A model generated the notes under the pieces. The model worked only from the letters and a program-made list of their open reading frames with translations, did no database searches and had not been told where the DNA came from. Shown here one piece after another: positions 1 through 7,933 of a stretch of DNA of 64,000 nt (positions within the stretch are counted from its first letter, which is position 1; each line of letters begins with the position of its first letter). Origin of the DNA: Rhizobium sp. BK399 (lineage in GTDB: Bacteria > Pseudomonadota > Alphaproteobacteria > Rhizobiales > Rhizobiaceae). The translations under genes were made by a program, and so were the position numbers. The stretch covers positions 434,001 through 498,000 of the forward strand of contig NZ_JACIAH010000001.1 in NCBI RefSeq assembly GCF_014194695.1. Reading direction: 5' to 3'.

Positions 1-2
1 CC

Positions 3-842
3 GTCGTCGAGCGCGCCGGCCCCGACAGCAAACGGGTGATTGCCATCCTGATGCTGTTCACCGGCCTTTCGAGCGCGATCTTCTGGCCGATCCTCAGCCA
101 GCTCAACGCGACCGCCGGTTGGCGCATGACGTTTCTCATCTGCGCGGCGTTGCAGTTCTTTGTCTGCCTGCCGCTGCATGTTTTCGCCCTGCCGAAGCCG
201 ATCGCCTTCGCAGCCGACGGCAGCACCGCGCAGGAAACGCCGGTGCCGCTTTCGCCTGCGGGACAACGCAAGGCCTTCCTGCTGATTGCCGCCGCAACGA
301 CGATCTCGACCTTCGTGACTTTCGGCGTATCGCCATCGCTGCTCGAAATACTGCGCCAGTCCGGCGCCTCACCGGCGCTGGCGCTGCAGCTCGGTTCGGC
401 GCGCGGCGTGATCGGCATCTCGGCTCGCTTTCTGGACATGCTCCTCGGGCGTCGCGGCAATCCGATCCTCAGCGCCGCGATGGGCGTGAGCCTGATGGTC
501 TCAAGCTTCCTGATGATGCTGCTGATACCGCCCTCGACGCCGCTGCTGGTTACCTTCATCCTGCTCTATGGCTTCGGTTCTGGTGTCATGACCGTTGCCC
601 GCGCACTGCTGCCGCTTGCCCTGTTCTCGCCGCGCGAATTCGGGCTGCAATCAGCCCGCCTGTCGCTACCGCAAAACCTCGCCAATGCCGTCGCACCCGT
701 CGTTTTCACGGCGGTCCTCGATCGCGCCGGTGCAGGAACCGCAATCGCGACCTGCGCCGCGCTCGCGGTCATTTCGCTCGGCTTCGTGCTGATGCTGGCA
801 GCGCAGGTCAAGGCAGCGACCCGGGTATACGAACCGGCCTGA
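3..842 (+). CDS. MFS transporter, 5' truncated by window edge
   Basis: The reading frame is open to the left edge, so the N-terminal half lies outside the window; a GTG at 36 is only an internal in-frame codon. The visible 280 residues hold several hydrophobic helices separated by short loops, as in the C-terminal half of a major facilitator superfamily permease, with a cytoplasmic loop rich in Pro, Thr and Ala between the halves. Substrate cannot be told from sequence. The gene ends 91 bases before the GFA-family gene on the same strand, and I see no terminator between them. Confidence 0.8.
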   Translation, partial: VVERAGPDSKRVIAILMLFTGLSSAIFWPILSQLNATAGWRMTFLICAALQFFVCLPLHVFALPKPIAFAADGSTAQETPVPLSPAGQRKAFLLIAAATTISTFVTFGVSPSLLEILRQSGASPALALQLGSARGVIGISARFLDMLLGRRGNPILSAAMGVSLMVSSFLMMLLIPPSTPLLVTFILLYGFGSGVMTVARALLPLALFSPREFGLQSARLSLPQNLANAVAPVVFTAVLDRAGAGTAIATCAALAVISLGFVLMLAAQVKAATRVYEPA

Positions 843-933
843 GATGCAGGCAGCTGCGGCAACGGGCGGGACATCTGAGATCACTGTCCCATCTTCAAAC
901 CAAGTAGCCCATCGCTCTTGGAGGAAAAGCAAC

Positions 934-1326
934 ATGGACCGGTTCACTGGTGGGTGCCGCTGCGGCAATGTCCGCCTCGTGGCAACTGGACGCCCCTATC
1001 GGGTCGGCATTTGCCATTGCCTCGACTGCCGCAAGCATCATGGCGCACTTTTCCATGCATCGGCGATCTTTCCCCAAGATGCCGTGACGATCGAAGGAGA
1101 AACAGGTGCGTACGACGGGCGCTTCTTCTGCCCCCGATGCGGCTCCCCGGTTTTCGGGCGCTCCGGAGATGAAGTCGAGGTGAACCTCGGATCGCTCGAT
1201 GCTCCCGACCAGTTGCAGCCAACTTACGAACTCTGGACCATCCGCCGCGAATCCTGGCTGCCGCCGTTTCCGCTGGCGAGACATTACGAACGCGATCGCG
1301 ACGCCGCGAGCCGCTACGAGAAGTAG
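934..1326 (+). CDS. GFA family (glutathione-dependent formaldehyde-activating fold) protein
   Basis: A 130-residue zinc protein of the GFA/CENP-V fold. Visible zinc ligands are the N-terminal CRCG pair, the CHCLDC cluster around residue 30 and the FCPRCGS pair near residue 70, which is the family arrangement. The ATG at 934 is preceded by GAGGAA at 921; the longer open frame upstream lacks such a site. Members are often annotated as S-(hydroxymethyl)glutathione synthase, but most have no proven reaction, so the enzyme role is open. It converges on the last gene of the phage-like cluster with only 4 bases between the two stop codons. Confidence 0.85.
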   Translation: MDRFTGGCRCGNVRLVATGRPYRVGICHCLDCRKHHGALFHASAIFPQDAVTIEGETGAYDGRFFCPRCGSPVFGRSGDEVEVNLGSLDAPDQLQPTYELWTIRRESWLPPFPLARHYERDRDAASRYEK

Positions 1327-1330
1327 CCCG

Positions 1331-1750
1331 CTACGCCGTGACGGCGGCAATCGGCTCCGTGACAGCGCGAAAGCGCAGTTCGGCAACATACAGCTTCGTC
1401 TTCGCTTCACGCCGGCTCTGTGTCCTGACATACAGAAGGCTGACGAGGTGGTGCTGGCCAAGATCGAGCGCCGCATCCTGCAGCAGGGCATGGAGACGCG
1501 CGGCCACCAACTGCGCCTGCTTTCGTCCACCGGTATCGATCCAGATTTCGAGCGACAACAGGTGCTCCTCGCCTCTCTCCGTCGAGGTCGAATAGTCGTT
1601 GCTGACGAGTTCCCCGATCAGCACGCAAGGAAGCTTTCGCCCGATCACCAGCCGATCGCGGATACCGTCCTCACCGATCATCCCAAGAAGCTCGGCATCG
1701 CCGCTCAGGCATGCATGGATCGCCATCAGCAATTCATTGGCTGCGCTCAT
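1331..1750 (-). CDS. DUF3168 family head-tail (tail terminator-like) protein, GTA gp8-like
   Basis: A 139-residue protein with the layout of DUF3168: an N-terminal helix followed by strands carrying the conserved pattern ..LLMAIHACLSGDAEL.. and ..CVLIGELVSNDYST... In GTAs and siphophages this family sits at the head-tail interface. The start at 1750 follows a strong GGGAGGTGGGAG site, and its ATG overlaps the stop of a 35-codon gene by 4 nt. It is the last phage gene: the usual next genes (major tail protein, tape measure, baseplate) are absent and a convergent GFA gene follows at once. Confidence 0.8.
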   Translation of the reverse strand: MSAANELLMAIHACLSGDAELLGMIGEDGIRDRLVIGRKLPCVLIGELVSNDYSTSTERGEEHLLSLEIWIDTGGRKQAQLVAARLHALLQDAALDLGQHHLVSLLYVRTQSRREAKTKLYVAELRFRAVTEPIAAVTA

Positions 1751-1854
1751 CGCTCCCACCTCCCTTTGCCCGCGGCCTTGCGGCACCCCCCTCGCGACAG
1801 CCGCGCCAGGATCTCCGCCAGATCGCGGAGTGTGATCGCCATGGCGGTGTTCAT
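1747..1854 (-). CDS. 35-aa small protein between head-tail adaptor and DUF3168 genes
   Basis: The open frame runs from ATG at 1854 to TGA at 1747-1749 and encodes 35 residues: a predicted amphipathic helix (TLRDLAEILARLSR) and a basic, Gly-rich tail (CRKAAGKGRWER). The start overlaps the stop of the upstream head-tail adaptor gene as ATGA, and its stop overlaps the start of the DUF3168 gene as ATGA. This double 4-nt overlap is strong evidence for translational coupling in a phage operon. I do not recognise the family. It may be a minor head-tail component, or a leader that mainly couples translation of the next gene. Confidence 0.6.
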   Translation of the reverse strand: MNTAMAITLRDLAEILARLSRGGCRKAAGKGRWER

Positions 1855-2186
1855 CGACCTTCCTCCTCACAGAGGCAGCAGAGATAGCGGCCGGTTTCAT
1901 CAGGGTCGCGCCAGCTGCCTATAGCAAACAGCCGATCGCCCTTGCGCAACCGCATCCCGGCCCTGATGTCGCTGCGGAACCGCAACCAGATACGATGGGT
2001 CAGCGTGAAGACATCTGCACCGGCCCGCTCTTCCCGTATCTCCGCCAGCGGTTCGATCCGCGCCCACACCGAGGCAACAGCAGTGAAGGTGACAGTCGCA
2101 CCGCCCTGTCCGTCCAGCGCTTCTTCCGGTGCCTCCAGTTCAAGCCGCGCCGTCATCTGGCCAGGATCGAAGAAGACGGATCGCAT
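1851..2186 (-). CDS. Phage head-tail adaptor (SPP1 gp16-like / HK97 stopper-like)
   Basis: A 111-residue beta-rich protein. The pattern GQMTARLELEAPEE near the N-terminus, then VWARIEPL and TLTHRIWLRFRSDI, is typical of the head-closure/adaptor family that seals the connector after DNA packaging. The start codon shares one base with the stop of the preceding connector gene (TGATG at 2184-2188), and the stop overlaps the 35-codon gene by 4 nt. Its place after the gp6-like connector matches GTA and HK97-type head modules. Confidence 0.8.
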   Translation of the reverse strand: MRSVFFDPGQMTARLELEAPEEALDGQGGATVTFTAVASVWARIEPLAEIREERAGADVFTLTHRIWLRFRSDIRAGMRLRKGDRLFAIGSWRDPDETGRYLCCLCEEEGR

Positions 2187-2755
2187 CAGAGCCTCCGCAT
2201 CAGGAACGGTGCGACCAGCCGGTCGTAGCCAAGAGGGATGTCCGCCGGCTGGTCCTCGACGGCGACGGCGCCCCTGAAGGCGAACATCTGGGCGACATGC
2301 ATCAGCATCGCGCGCTTCAGCGTGTCCGGTACGTCGGCCCCGCTCTCGCCGAAACCGGCGGAAAAATCGATCTCGATGCCGTTCACGGCAATGGCAGGAT
2401 TCAAGTTTCGATCAAGCACCAGACGCGCCGGCCGGGCATTGCCATCGAGCACATGGCCGGTCGCGGGCAAGACCACCTCCTCGCCTGCCTCATCGTAAAT
2501 GATTAGGCTTTCAATGGCTTGCACCGGACCTTTGGCAATCTGAATCACACGATCTTCAGGTATCGATTCAAGATGGAGGCGCCAGACCTGCGTGATCAGG
2601 CAGAGGCCGGTCGTGCGCTCCAGATGCTCGCGGGCAACGCGGATCAGCGAAGCCAGCAGCGCGTCTTCGTTGCCGTCGTCGAGCCGCAGATGGGCCTTCA
2701 CCTCGGCAAGCGTCAACGCTTCCGCGACAGGCGGGGTAATCAGTGCATAGGTCAT
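2186..2755 (-). CDS. Phage gp6-like head-tail connector protein
   Basis: The 189-residue product begins with the typical pattern ALTLAEVKAHLRLD followed by EDALLASLIRVAREHLE, the helical N-terminal domain of the gp6-like connector family (phiE125 gp8 type). The C-terminal half carries the IDFSAGFG strand and a helix with LKRAMLMHVAQMF. The start at 2755 has AGGA 8 nt upstream; a longer frame to 2815 has no supporting ribosome binding site. It follows the capsid gene by 75 bases and is coupled to the adaptor gene downstream. Confidence 0.85.
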   Translation of the reverse strand: MTYALITPPVAEALTLAEVKAHLRLDDGNEDALLASLIRVAREHLERTTGLCLITQVWRLHLESIPEDRVIQIAKGPVQAIESLIIYDEAGEEVVLPATGHVLDGNARPARLVLDRNLNPAIAVNGIEIDFSAGFGESGADVPDTLKRAMLMHVAQMFAFRGAVAVEDQPADIPLGYDRLVAPFLMRRL

Positions 2756-2830
2756 TGACGATCCTAGATTGGTGTGGCGCAGGCATGTTCGGCAGGCGGA
2801 TGCGGGCAGCCGCACCCGCCTTGCCTAGGA

Positions 2831-4090
2831 TCAGCTCACGGCGAACTTGATGAGCTTGATCGCCTCGAAGTTTTGCACCCCACCGCCGACACGCTTGGTC
2901 GTGTAGAAGAGCACGTAGAGCTTGGCGGAATAGGGATCGCGCAGCACGCGCACGCCGGTGCGGTCGACGACGAGATAGCCGGCACGGAAGTCGCCGAAGG
3001 CGATCGACAGCGCATTGGCCGCGATATCGGGCATGTCCTCCGCCTCGACAACCGGGAAGCCGACCAGCGATGCCGCCTCGCCCGCCGTTGCCGGCGGCTG
3101 CCAGAGATAGCGGCCGTCGCCATCCTTGAGCTTGCGGACCTCGGCCTGCGTCTTGCGGTTCATGACGAAGTTGGCGTTCTGCCGGTGTCCGGCCTTCAGC
3201 GAATAGATCGTATCGATCAGGGTGTCGGAGGCGCCCGTCGTCTTGAAGGCGCCAGCCGCGCCCGTCGCGATATAGCCGAGATTGCCCCAGCTCCAGGCGC
3301 TGTCGGCGACCACGGTATAGGCGAGGAAGCCCTTCGGCTTGTTGGTGCCGTCGCCGTTGACGAACGCGGCGCCCTCCTGCTCGGCAAAGACGGTATCGAC
3401 CTCGCTCGATATCCAGGCCTCGATATCGACGGCGGCATCGTCAAGCAGCGCCTGCGTTGCCGCCGGCATGGCGTAGAGCTCCATGGTCGGGAAGGAGAGT
3501 TCGGCCAATTGCGCGCTTGACGTCTGCGGGCGGGCCGCCGCCTCGGCCACCCAGCCGGCCGCCATGCCCGCGGTCGCGAACGGCTTCTTCAGCACCGAGC
3601 AGGAGACCTGACGCACGGTCGCAAGCGAGCGGATCGGCGAAACGACGGAGAGGCGGCGGCCGATCTCGGTGTCCGTCTCGGGCGGCACGAGATAGCCGCC
3701 ATCGCTCCCTGATCCCGCCGACATCGCCTTGGCCTCGAGCTCGCGCAAGCCGGCCTCGTCGCCGCGGCGGATATACTGCTCGAACGCCGCCTTGTGCTCG
3801 TTGGCCTCGACGCCGTTTGCGCTGCCACGCCCGAGCGGCGGCCGCGCCTTCTTCAGCGCCAGCTGGTCGAGCACCTTCTTCTGCTCGTCCATCGCCCTCG
3901 TGATGCGGTCCATCTTGTCGCGGGTGACGACATCGGCCGTCAGCTTTTCCTCGATCTCACCGAGGCGGCGGTCATTGGTATCCTTGAAGGCTTCGAACGC
4001 CTCCATGAACTCGTCGAAGGCAGCCGTCATCTCAGGCGCCGCCTTGATCTCCGGCGCGATCCGCGAACCTGTCTCATGCATGTCGGTCAT
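2831..4090 (-). CDS. Phage/GTA major capsid protein, HK97 fold
   Basis: A 419-residue HK97-fold capsid protein. Residues 1-100 form a helical, charged delta/scaffold region (DEFMEAFEAFKDTNDRR, MDEQKKVLDQLALKK) that the upstream protease would be expected to remove. The shell domain begins near SGSDGGYLVPPETDTEI, followed by WVAEAAARPQTSSAQL and an AEQEGAAFVNGDGTNKPKGF segment, all standard for the family. The start at 4090 is 11 nt after the protease stop, with AGGA upstream; the frame is open further to 4444 but there overlaps the protease gene. Confidence 0.93.
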   Translation of the reverse strand: MTDMHETGSRIAPEIKAAPEMTAAFDEFMEAFEAFKDTNDRRLGEIEEKLTADVVTRDKMDRITRAMDEQKKVLDQLALKKARPPLGRGSANGVEANEHKAAFEQYIRRGDEAGLRELEAKAMSAGSGSDGGYLVPPETDTEIGRRLSVVSPIRSLATVRQVSCSVLKKPFATAGMAAGWVAEAAARPQTSSAQLAELSFPTMELYAMPAATQALLDDAAVDIEAWISSEVDTVFAEQEGAAFVNGDGTNKPKGFLAYTVVADSAWSWGNLGYIATGAAGAFKTTGASDTLIDTIYSLKAGHRQNANFVMNRKTQAEVRKLKDGDGRYLWQPPATAGEAASLVGFPVVEAEDMPDIAANALSIAFGDFRAGYLVVDRTGVRVLRDPYSAKLYVLFYTTKRVGGGVQNFEAIKLIKFAVS

Positions 4091-4101
4091 GTCCCGTTTT
4101 C

Positions 4102-4686
4102 CTATCTGAAGGTTTCTGTCAGCATCATCCGGGCGGCCCGGCGCATGGCGCGGACAAGCTCGGTCTCCTTGTCGCGGAACCACCGCGCATTCTTGATGTT
4201 CTGGACGCGCGCCGAAGGCAGCATCGGGAAAGTCACAACAGAGATCTCCCAGAGGTCGGCTTCGAGGATGCGGCGCACGCCCGACTTCGCATCGGTCTTG
4301 GCGCGCACGGTGCGGAAACCGATCGAAAGCCCGTCGAGCGCGCCGTTCTTCAGGAGCTGATGCACCTCGCGTGCCCGGGAGACACCCTCGGCGAGCATGC
4401 CCTCGACATAGAGGCCGCGGCTGTCCTCGCGGATCGTCTTCCACGCGCCGATCGGTTCGGCCGGGTCATGCTGGAAGAGCATACGCACCCCGCCCGCACC
4501 GCGCTCGGCCAAGGACTTGCGAAAGGCGCCGCGCTCGATCGCATCCTTGCCGAGATCGACTTCGCCGAAGACGCTGGCATAGCCGGAAAAGCTGCCGTCG
4601 CGCTTCAGCCCCCTGAGCTCCAGATTGGCGAACTTGCGCGTATCCGCGCCCATGGGTGATCGCGCCAGCGCGCGGCTTGCGGTCAT
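4102..4686 (-). CDS. HK97-family prohead protease
   Basis: A 194-residue serine protease of the U35/HK97 prohead family, which cleaves capsid and scaffold proteins during head maturation. Visible motifs are FSGYASVFGEVD near residue 35, the catalytic His in LFQHDP (His73) and the catalytic Ser in DGLSIGF (Ser121), followed by the strand ILEADLWEISVVTFPM. The start at 4686 follows GAGGAGAGC. It lies directly upstream of the capsid gene as in HK97 and GTA clusters. Confidence 0.93.
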   Translation of the reverse strand: MTASRALARSPMGADTRKFANLELRGLKRDGSFSGYASVFGEVDLGKDAIERGAFRKSLAERGAGGVRMLFQHDPAEPIGAWKTIREDSRGLYVEGMLAEGVSRAREVHQLLKNGALDGLSIGFRTVRAKTDAKSGVRRILEADLWEISVVTFPMLPSARVQNIKNARWFRDKETELVRAMRRAARMMLTETFR

Positions 4687-4721
4687 GATGCTCTCCTCGT
4701 TTGTTGGAATGGGCTTGCGGG

Positions 4722-5039
4722 CTAGCGCCCGCGGGCACCGTATCGCCCGGCGATGCGCGACAGGATGCCGAGACCCCACCAGGCGCAGAGGCTTGCCGCC
4801 GCTGATCCAGACAGCACGATCTCGGAGGCCGAGAGGCGATCCGCCAGCGCCAGCCTTTCGGCAATGCAGATACCGGTCGGCCCGCCGAAGATCGTGCCGC
4901 AGGCAAGGCCGGTGAAGAAGCGGCTGGCGGCCTCCCGCCGGCTTTTCGGCAGGAGGTAGACGAGCGACACCGCCGCCCCCGCCGACGCACCGAGCGCCCT
5001 GGTCGCCCAGAGCCCGGCATCGTTGGAAAGGTCTGTCAT
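4722..5039 (-). CDS. DUF6107-like small membrane protein of GTA cluster
   Basis: A 105-residue protein with an apolar helix at about residues 10-30 and one or two more in the second half (IVLSGSAAASLCAWWGLGIL). A small membrane-type protein between portal and protease corresponds by position to RcGTA g3.5 and by composition to DUF6107 of rhizobial GTA-like clusters. No function has been shown, as far as I know. The 172 bases between it and the portal gene contain no further convincing gene. Confidence 0.65.
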   Translation of the reverse strand: MTDLSNDAGLWATRALGASAGAAVSLVYLLPKSRREAASRFFTGLACGTIFGGPTGICIAERLALADRLSASEIVLSGSAAASLCAWWGLGILSRIAGRYGARGR

Positions 5040-5211
5040 CGCAGGGATCCTTGGTTGAAGGCAGGAAAAATCAGCCGCAGTCGCGACTTGGCGCCGCCGA
5101 TTTCAGCGTGTCGTCCCCGCATTTCAGCGAATCTTTTGAACCGCTTGGGTGGGTTTGTTTGAATATTGAGTCCAGGCGCTCAGAGTTTGATTCATGCGCC
5201 GGCGCAGGCGT

Positions 5212-6369
5212 TCAGTACCCCACTGCCTGCCGCTTCTCCTCGTCGGTCAGGAAGGCTGCGCTTCCCACCCGCGTCCACAGCTGATCGCGCTCGGCCGCCA
5301 GCCCGGCGACCTTGTCGAGATCGGGCTCCAGCCGCAGACGATCCTCGTAGTGGCCGGAGAGCCAGGCCGAGAGCGAGGCGGCGGTGCGCGTCAGCATCGG
5401 CAGCACCGTCAGCCGGTAGAAGGCGCGGTTCGCTTCCTGATAATTGGCGTAGGTGTTGTCGCCGGGAATGCCGAGCAGCATTGGCGGCACGCCGAAGGCG
5501 AGTGCGATGTCGCGGGCGGCGCCATTGCGCGCCTCGACGAAATCCATGTCCTTCGGTGACAACCCCATCGACTTCCAGTCGAGCCCGCCTTCCAAAAGCA
5601 GCGGACGTCCGGCGCGCATCGGGCCGGAATAGCCCTCGTCGAGTTCCTGTTTCAGCCGCTCGTACTGGTCGGGCGAGAGATTGCCGCCCTCCTTCGGCTG
5701 GTAGACCAGCGCGCCTGACGGGCGGGCCGAATTATCGAGCAGCGCCTTGTTCCATGTCGCGGCTGCATTGGAGAGATCGAGCGCCACCTGAGCCGCTGCC
5801 AGCGGCGGGAAACCGAGATGATCGTCGAGCGGATGGAAGAGCTTCAGGTGCAGCAGACCCAGCCCTTCCGTCTCGGCCGGAAATCGGCGCACGGAACCGC
5901 CGGCACGATAATCATAGGCCTCGGGCCACCCGTCCCTGCCTTCGACGATGCCGATGCGATCAGGCCGCAGCAGATGCAGTTCGCGCAGGCTGCCGCCGAC
6001 CAGCAGCGGCTCGACATAGGCGTTGCCTGAGAGAAGCAGATGTCCGTAGAGCGCCTCGAAGAAATCAGGCCCACTCATGCGCCCGTTCGGCTGCCCAAGC
6101 AGCGACTGCACCGCATGATCCGGTCGCTCGCGATCGCCCTCGTAGAGCAGCCACGGCACCGAGGCGGCGGCTTCAGCAATCAGCCGGACGCTGCGATGCG
6201 CGACCGGGTTCTTCATGAAGCCCTCGCGCGACAGGGCGGCGTATGAGCGGCCAGTCCAGCTCGCCCGCCCTTCCGCGGTCAACGACATGAAGCCGCCCGC
6301 GGTCTTCGTCTCAGGCACGGCTTTGCGACCCGCCGCGGAGCCCCACGGCAGCAATGATCTCAATCTCAT
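5212..6369 (-). CDS. HK97-family phage/GTA portal protein
   Basis: The 385-residue product has the portal-family core: an N-terminal SLTAEGRASWTGRSYAALSREGF segment, then NPVAHRSVRLIAEAAASVPW, PNGRMSGPDFFEALYGHLLLSGNAYVE split over two strands, the KLFHPLDDHLGFPPLAAA loop, and the C-terminal FGVPPMLLGIPGDNTYANYQEA clip region. Portals form the dodecameric ring through which DNA is packaged. The ATG at 6369 has AGGA 9 nt upstream. Unlike in standard GTAs it is separated from the terminase gene by about 3.9 kb of other genes. Confidence 0.93.
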   Translation of the reverse strand: MRLRSLLPWGSAAGRKAVPETKTAGGFMSLTAEGRASWTGRSYAALSREGFMKNPVAHRSVRLIAEAAASVPWLLYEGDRERPDHAVQSLLGQPNGRMSGPDFFEALYGHLLLSGNAYVEPLLVGGSLRELHLLRPDRIGIVEGRDGWPEAYDYRAGGSVRRFPAETEGLGLLHLKLFHPLDDHLGFPPLAAAQVALDLSNAAATWNKALLDNSARPSGALVYQPKEGGNLSPDQYERLKQELDEGYSGPMRAGRPLLLEGGLDWKSMGLSPKDMDFVEARNGAARDIALAFGVPPMLLGIPGDNTYANYQEANRAFYRLTVLPMLTRTAASLSAWLSGHYEDRLRLEPDLDKVAGLAAERDQLWTRVGSAAFLTDEEKRQAVGY

Positions 6370-6441
6370 GGTTGGTATCCTGGAGTTAGGCGGACTCTCG
6401 AGCCTGTGGCGTGATGACAGCCAATCGCAGGTGAAGCCCGA

Positions 6442-7698
6442 TCAGGCCTTGAAGGCGACTTCTATGGTTTGCCGGTCCTGCGCCACGATCCGGCATTTGG
6501 TCTCGAAACCCTCGCCCTTGATCATCAGGACGAATTCCGGAGGTATGCCAGCGGAACTGGAGACGGAGAGCCCCGCGCTGTCGGTGCCGAGCGACCTTAT
6601 GGTGCAATCGATCGTCGAGCGGCGGTCATTGAACATGATGGACCCTGCTTTCAGAACGCGACGGCGAGAGCCGGTCGGACCATCAGCACCGATGGAGTTC
6701 CACGACACGCATCGGTTTCGACCGTTGTGCTTGGCGTGGTACATCGCGGCATCGGCCTGAGCCAACAGCGTCTCGATATCCCTGGTGATGATCGAAAGCG
6801 CCGAAACGCCGAAACTTGCCGTCACGTTCAATTCGCCGAAAGCTCCTCGGATCGGCAGGCACGCGATCGCCATCCTTACCTTTTCGGCGACGGCGACTGC
6901 CCCTTCGCGATTGATATGCGGAAGGAGAATGGCAAACTCCTCGCCCCCGAGCCGGCCGAACAGATCTCCCACCCGCAGGTTCGCCTTGCACGTTTCAGTG
7001 ACCGCATGAAGCACCTGATCCCCCACGGCGTGGCCATGGGTGTCGTTGACGCTCTTGAAGCGGTCGATGTCCAGAACAATGCAGGACAGGTCATGCTGAT
7101 GTCTCAAGGCAAGCGACAGAAGTTGATCGGCCTCCTGCCGGAAGGCGCGGCGGGTAAGCGTGCCCGTGAGGCTGTCGGTTGCTGCCGACTGCAGCAGCTC
7201 GATCCGGTCCATCGCGACGCCCGCCAGTTCGTGGAGAACAAAAAGGTCCCTGGAACTGAATGATCTGGGGCGGCGATCGATCGCACATACCGTTCCGATA
7301 ACGTGGCCACCCTTGGTTTTCAAAGGCACGCCAGCGTAAAACCGAACGTGGCTTTCTCCCGTTACGGCCGGATTGTGCGCGAACCGCGGATCGCGCGTAG
7401 CGTCCTGCACGACAATCGGCTCCTCGCGGTCGACCACGTAGCGGCAGAAGGTATCTTCAAGCGGAACCTCGTCCGCCGCCAGACCGGAACACGCCTTGTA
7501 CCATTGCCGATGCGCGTCGATGAGAGACACCAGGCCGATGTCGACCGCGAAGATCTCCTTTATCAGGCGCACGATGCGCTCGAAGCCTTCGTCCTTCGGG
7601 GTATCGAGGAGGTCAAGCTGCTCCAGCGCCGCGAGACGCTCGATTTCCCGCTTTTTCGCGTCCAAGGACGATGTCCCGAAAGCCCTCACAACCACCAT
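6442..7698 (-). CDS. GAF-GGDEF-PilZ protein, probable diguanylate cyclase
   Basis: This 418-residue soluble protein has three modules. Residues 35-165 are a GAF sensor (RQWYKACSGL, VRFYAGVPL, GTVCAID). Residues 170-330 are a GGDEF domain with an intact GGEEF signature at 251-255 and an RVGD inhibitory I-site five residues before it, so it should make cyclic di-GMP and be product-inhibited. Residues 344-418 resemble a PilZ domain, but the Arg motif reads RRRVLK and the second motif is degenerate, so cyclic di-GMP binding there is doubtful. AGGAG precedes the ATG by 9 nt. It lies in the same direction as the portal gene, 72 bases upstream, and may be co-transcribed with the head genes. Confidence 0.88.
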   Translation of the reverse strand: MVVVRAFGTSSLDAKKREIERLAALEQLDLLDTPKDEGFERIVRLIKEIFAVDIGLVSLIDAHRQWYKACSGLAADEVPLEDTFCRYVVDREEPIVVQDATRDPRFAHNPAVTGESHVRFYAGVPLKTKGGHVIGTVCAIDRRPRSFSSRDLFVLHELAGVAMDRIELLQSAATDSLTGTLTRRAFRQEADQLLSLALRHQHDLSCIVLDIDRFKSVNDTHGHAVGDQVLHAVTETCKANLRVGDLFGRLGGEEFAILLPHINREGAVAVAEKVRMAIACLPIRGAFGELNVTASFGVSALSIITRDIETLLAQADAAMYHAKHNGRNRCVSWNSIGADGPTGSRRRVLKAGSIMFNDRRSTIDCTIRSLGTDSAGLSVSSSAGIPPEFVLMIKGEGFETKCRIVAQDRQTIEVAFKA

Positions 7699-7933
7699 GC
7701 AGCATCGCTCCTAGCCCAGCTGAGATAGCATGCGTCTCATACATTCGTGAAGAAATTCAATACCGCTTTCCCCATCACAATATCGATGGCTTGTCAGAGT
7801 GGGACGGGAGAGGCAGGCCTGCCTGCTTGCCGTCCGGGACGCCATAGCCTCGCCAGATTTGCGCAAGACGCCCACGCCCTTTCGCGCTATGAAGGTGACC
7901 CTGATCCCGCCCGTCACCTACTGAGGTCCCCAC

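Noticed and set aside
7711..7917. 68-codon minus-strand frame upstream of the GGDEF gene
   Set aside because: No ribosome site, no recognisable pattern, and it covers the probable promoter region of the epimerase and GGDEF genes.
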